In this document: positions 59,915 through 64,000 of the stretch, piece by piece
How the letters are laid out: each line of letters opens with the position of its first letter
Position numbering within the stretch: the first letter of the stretch is position 1
Source: Strongylocentrotus droebachiensis
Lineage: Eukaryota; Echinodermata; Echinoidea; Camarodonta; Strongylocentrotidae
Length of the DNA stretch: 64,000 nt
Assembly (NCBI GenBank): GCA_035222895.1
Contig: JAVYIG010006596.1
Location: 1 to 64,000 of the forward strand
Reading direction: 5' to 3'
Notes under the pieces: generated by a model
The model's database searches: none
Told to the model about the DNA's origin: nothing
Seen by the model: only the letters and a program-made list of their open reading frames with translations
Made by a program: the position numbers and the translations under genes

Positions 59915-61062
59915 GAGCGCATCTATGCAAATTAGCTCCGTCTGGGTGACGTCAAATCGCATCAGTGTTCTGCATCGGACGAGCAGCTCGGAGGCCAGAG
60001 AGTTATCAAGTTCACATGTAGGATCCAAAGAGGGACAATCTGTTGCTACACCGTCTGTATAAATTCAAGGTTATATATTTCTGTCATCCAGACAACTTTC
60101 ATTTGCATAGATACCCTCCGCGATGTCCAATCATGAAACACCCATCTCCGTTATTAACCTAAACAAGTTTAGATTGTATTACCTAAGGCAAGAGAGTTAT
60201 CAAGTTCACATGCTGGATCCAAAGAGAGGCAATCTGTTGCTCTATCGTCTGTATACAGTCAAGGTTATATAGTTTTGTCATCCAGACGACCCTAATTTGC
60301 ATAGATACCCTCCGCGGTGTCTAGTCATGAAACACCCATCTCCGTTAATAACCTAAACAAGTTTAGATTTCCTCCCATCTCCCTGGTATTATATAAGGGT
60401 GTGGTAAAACGATTCATTAGGTATGATACCTATATGAAAGCTAGTAAATTCACCTTTCGTTGTCTTACTAATGGTACTGGAGCTCAAATGTTTTGATAAA
60501 CTGTAAAAAATATGTCGGGTAATTTATTTTGTATCAGATTAGACCCCTCAGTCGACCAGATGCACTGTATATGCATAAAAAGAAACTTATCCATCCTTTA
60601 TGCGTCATAATTAATATGTAACAAATCAATATTCTGTTTGTAAACATACACATGTTTAATGTCAAAGACTTTAATTAACTGATTGTCCAGGAGAGCAGGA
60701 CTATACAAAGTATCAATGTAGTGAATATTTTGTTCTCGTATGTTCTATTTCCACATTGTAATTGTACAGCCTGTATCGGTATTCAAAGATACAGAGAAGA
60801 TTATTAAGCATGCAGCATCACGGCTTCCAAAGCATACTGTCAAAAGCGAAGATCATATCTATTAAACTTGCGAGAAGGTCTGTTGATATTAAGATTGATG
60901 TGTTTGATGGCAAATTTATATCGCATTGAATGCTATAAACAAGTGAACATTCTGATTTATAGCGGGATGACGGTAGCGTAGAGGAACGCGAGGGATGCAT
61001 CTTCAGACGACGGGTTGCGATGAGGATGGTGTATAGGAGAGACGGAGCGCATCTATGCAAAT
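59915..61062. promoter_or_regulatory. Cluster of four extended octamer motifs
   Basis: TCTATGCAAAT, containing the Oct/POU site ATGCAAAT, occurs at 59922-59932 and 61052-61062, and inverted within the two duplicated blocks (octamers at 60101-60108 and 60295-60302). GAGCGCATCTATGCAAAT is identical at 59915 and 61045. A full CRE (59947-59954) follows the first. Function is inferred. Confidence 0.4.
59997..60369. repeat. 179 bp tandem duplication, 194 bp period
   Basis: The block starting AGAGAGTTATCAAGTTCACATG at 59997-60175 recurs at 60191-60369 with scattered substitutions and near-constant length. A 15 bp spacer separates the copies. Confidence 0.92.
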
Positions 61063-62496
61063 GAGAGCTGTCTGAGTGAATTCGCATCTCGCCACCTACC
61101 AATCTCCATCGAGTAGCAAGAGAACCCTGCAGAGATCAGAGTAGCACTCATGTGATCACATTCATGTTGCCTTCAATACATACGTGTCATTTGATCCTGG
61201 TCATGCATAAGGCTTCCTTTATTATCGACTACATACACCGTCTTTGTCTCTGTCTCCTCCGATACTCCTCCAGGCAATGCACTTCAACTACATTAGGCCA
61301 CAGTAATGTACACTGGCTGTACAAACCTTGCGCTGTAGACATTTCTGCCATTTCTTTAATAAAGGCTACAAGGAACTCGAAGTTCAATTATTTCATGGTT
61401 CGATAATTACATCAAGAACTTTAATTGCATTGGTATGCACTCGGAACTTGTATTTTGCATGGTCTTTATTCACTATTATTTACTTATTTTGATCTCGAAA
61501 AAGAGTCATCGTTTTTTCATTCAATAAGTATGTAAATTTGAATTTGCTATGCAGCTTAATAATAATTTTATTCCCTTTTATTGAAAACCAAACATGATCA
61601 TAATCAAAGCAAGCACTCGGATTATGTATGTCATTAGGCATTAAATCCAACCATTTTGCGACTTATAGACGTCAAGCGGTAAGTCTCGTTTACTATCTAC
61701 AATTCATAAATGCACTTAGGCCTACTTTTTTTTCCCGAGAGAATATTATTGCCTCAAACAGAAAATTTGAGTGGGTGTAATTTTCTCTGTTTTGTTTTGA
61801 TAAAAGGCAACATCCTTCAGTTTCATGTTACATCAGAGCTGGAGCATTCTAGCTATCAAGGGACCGTCGGATGAAAATGTCACCCACAAATTAGATTGAA
61901 ATCTGAGATATACCGGGCCGGTTCTAATCAATATAACACAAAGTTCACAAACCCTTTAAGGGCATCCAAGATGGCGACCAGACACCCCAAGACCCTGAAG
62001 GAATACGTTTAATGTGATAGCAATAATCACTGTCTGCCCCCCATACGTTGTCATTCAAATGTCAACTCAACTATGGCCTCCTCTTCACCTCACTCGCAGT
62101 CTACTTTATCTTCGTCCATGCGGTGTCTCGTTCAAATCTCTTTTGCGTCTGCATTGCACACCTGTATCATATTTTGTCTGTTCTTCTGTCGATCCATGTC
62201 ATGTAAACAAGGGTAATTGATTCGAAGCGAGTGGCTACGCGTCTTTATTCGGTGTCTCAATTAAGGACCCACTTGTCAAGAGTATGAAATGTCAACTATA
62301 GTCATGGAAGCTTTGACAGATAATCAATATAATCATACCAGCATGTTGTAAAATAATGACAAAAACATTCTTGCGAAATAAACTCGTACTGCTGTAAGCA
62401 ACATTACTGTTTCCATTTGATTTCGGAAACCATAATTATGCGCAATCCATACACGTTCTGGAATCTAGGCTACATTAATATCCATGCGACATTATA
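60370..62496. other. Unique AT-rich DNA, no gene seen
   Basis: Apart from the octamer copy at 61045, no feature is recognised. Frames of 68-94 codons lack domains. Confidence 0.45.
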
Positions 62497-62556
62497 CTCT
62501 TAAAAATCCCGGGTCAGAACTGACCTCTTCCGGGTCAATTATGACCCGGGAAAGAT
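62497..62556. mobile_element. Short palindrome, possible MITE end
   Basis: TCCCGGGTCA at 62507-62516 and its inverse TGACCCGGGA at 62542-62551 flank a second CCGGGTCA-type repeat. ACTCTTAAAAATCCC at the left resembles the start of TA-inserting elements. The element's far end is not visible. Confidence 0.35.
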
Positions 62557-64000
62557 TCTACTATATGTATTAAAACATGGAAAAGTATTGTTAAAAAAAT
62601 ACCTATAATCGTCTGCTCAAACCATTATCTCTTTTATAGAAAACAAAATACGTCTCTGGGGCTTTCAGGAGACAATACTTTCATATTTGAACGTGAATTA
62701 CTGGAAATGATTTACTTTAAACATTCGGGTTCTGCTTTCATTATGGTGAGACATTTTGTTTTATGGCGGATACGTGCAGACAACTGCGTCAGTTCTGTCA
62801 ACGGAACTCAATAAATTGAACGGCACACGGGGGAGAAGAGAGAAGCTTTTAAGCAATTTAGATACAATCTAGGCAGACAAATATATTGATTTAGAGATGA
62901 ATTACCATGTCTAAACTCAATTCAGCCAACAGACTCGGTGACTGTTTCTGTACGTATTATTTTCTTCACCTGGCCTACTTAATTTGGGGGTATTATTGTT
63001 GGATGTTTGACGAAATTACTGTGTATACTCGGAGGGAAATGACAAGTTTTTCATGGAATTACCGCCAATCATGTTACAGCCCTATCTGTAAAAGAAGGGG
63101 AAAAGGGACGATTCTAAATAAGATTTGAAAAACCCACATAATTCTCTTTTAAATGAACACGGGCTAGTTGAAGTAGCGATTCACATAGTAATATTAAAGC
63201 AACTGTATAACATGAATTATATTAAGTAAAACTGCAAAAGAAAATCAAACAGAAATAAATAAATCATATCAAATAAATCAAATTAAATAGATAAACATTA
63301 TAGAAGTGGAAATCGAAGGAAAAAAAGCTGCGCTTTTTCACTTTGACAGATAAGCAACAGTTACTTTTAATCGAAATATTATGATTATAACTGTTATAAA
63401 CTGAACTCCTTAATTTGTATTATCTATGATTTTTAGAAGATGGGGGTCATAATACCGATTATACTTTGTAGGCTAAGTATGCACATTCCAAAAGAGTCGC
63501 ATGGACAAATTGTAAATCCGCCACTTGTAAGTCTGGTGAGTTTTCATTGTTATAGTGTTTTTTTTCTGTTTGATTATGAGGTAAATTGAAGCAAATCTAA
63601 CACCAAGTGTGGAAGGAAAAATTGTTGAAGTAAACGGTGGAAGAGAGAATAACTTATCAGTTTCACGAAATGGAAGGGAAAGTTATAATCAAACATGAAA
63701 TTTCGAGGGGAAAATACATGTAATGTAGTTAGAGAAATGCTCATGTAGTTAAAGAATTCTCAGCATAAACCCCCAACATTTTCAAAGACTCGATCCAACA
63801 AAGTCCAGCCGTTGTCTGCTCTTGTGAGAAGGATTGAATTAATAAGAAAAATGACGTACGACACGAAATACGGTTCTGTCTAAACTAGGAGAGACGGATC
63901 TTTTCCTAGTATTTTCTTCTTCAAGTGAATGGGTGAAAAGGATCACCAAAGCTATTGGTAGAAAGTAAGAGACTTGGAAAGCGTAAATATAATATTCATT
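62557..64000. other. Unique AT-rich DNA, no gene seen
   Basis: No repeat or splice-supported exon. The 73-codon frame at 62907-63128 starts at an ATG but matches no family I know. Confidence 0.45.

Overview
This window looks like AT-rich, gene-poor chromosomal DNA from a marine invertebrate. The best fit is an echinoderm, probably a sea urchin. The assignment is an inference from several features: dense (GA)n/(CT)n microsatellites, tRNA-headed SINEs and LINE tails ending in short tandem repeats, many small non-autonomous DNA transposons (MITEs) with CAGTGGCG, GGCCCG or CAGGGG ends, and frequent TACATGTA. No species-diagnostic gene is present. There is no rRNA, no intact tRNA, no CRISPR and no operon-like layout. 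Most open reading frames are chance frames or translations of microsatellites.

Layout. 0.7-1.35 kb: degenerate ~200 bp tandem repeat, then a long GA tract. 5.8-6.0 kb: 3' end of a non-LTR retrotransposon with a (TATTG)n tail. 7.4-7.65 kb: small MITE whose right end, with target site, is tandemly duplicated. 9.0 kb: tRNA-like SINE head. 10.06-10.54 kb: telomere-like tract and a cluster of Myb-type hexamers. 11.3-12.2 kb: retroposon tail and GA arrays. 17.06-19.27 kb: GA array followed by a small ORF with a BH3-like motif and two further ORFs with weak Bcl-2-family-like spacing. 21.35 and 39.64 kb: hAT-type MITEs. 24.75-26.24 kb: composite element enclosing a perfect hairpin and about 21 copies of a ~42 bp repeat; a related MITE lies at 35.99 kb. 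29.08-30.49 kb: 1.4 kb foldback element with TA target sites. 35.12 kb: pair of RFX X-box-like sites. 37.6-40.2 kb: four perfect CREs and a ~400 bp (TAG)n array. 42.5 and 43.8 kb: two palindromic MITEs of one family, each with a 3 bp target-site duplication. 54.6-54.9 kb: candidate first coding exon on the minus strand, with a signal or anchor sequence and a clear splice donor. 57.2-59.6 kb: full SINE, foldback MITE, LINE tail and SINE tail. 59.9-61.1 kb: 179 bp duplicated block and four identical extended octamers. 62.5 kb: small palindrome.

Only two loci have modest protein-coding support: the plus-strand ORF at 17373-17639 and the minus-strand exon at 54905-54605. Both are predictions without known homologues, and nothing shows that they work together. 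The most interesting signals are the BH3-like ORF, the large foldback and composite transposons, and several homotypic regulatory-site clusters in otherwise empty DNA.
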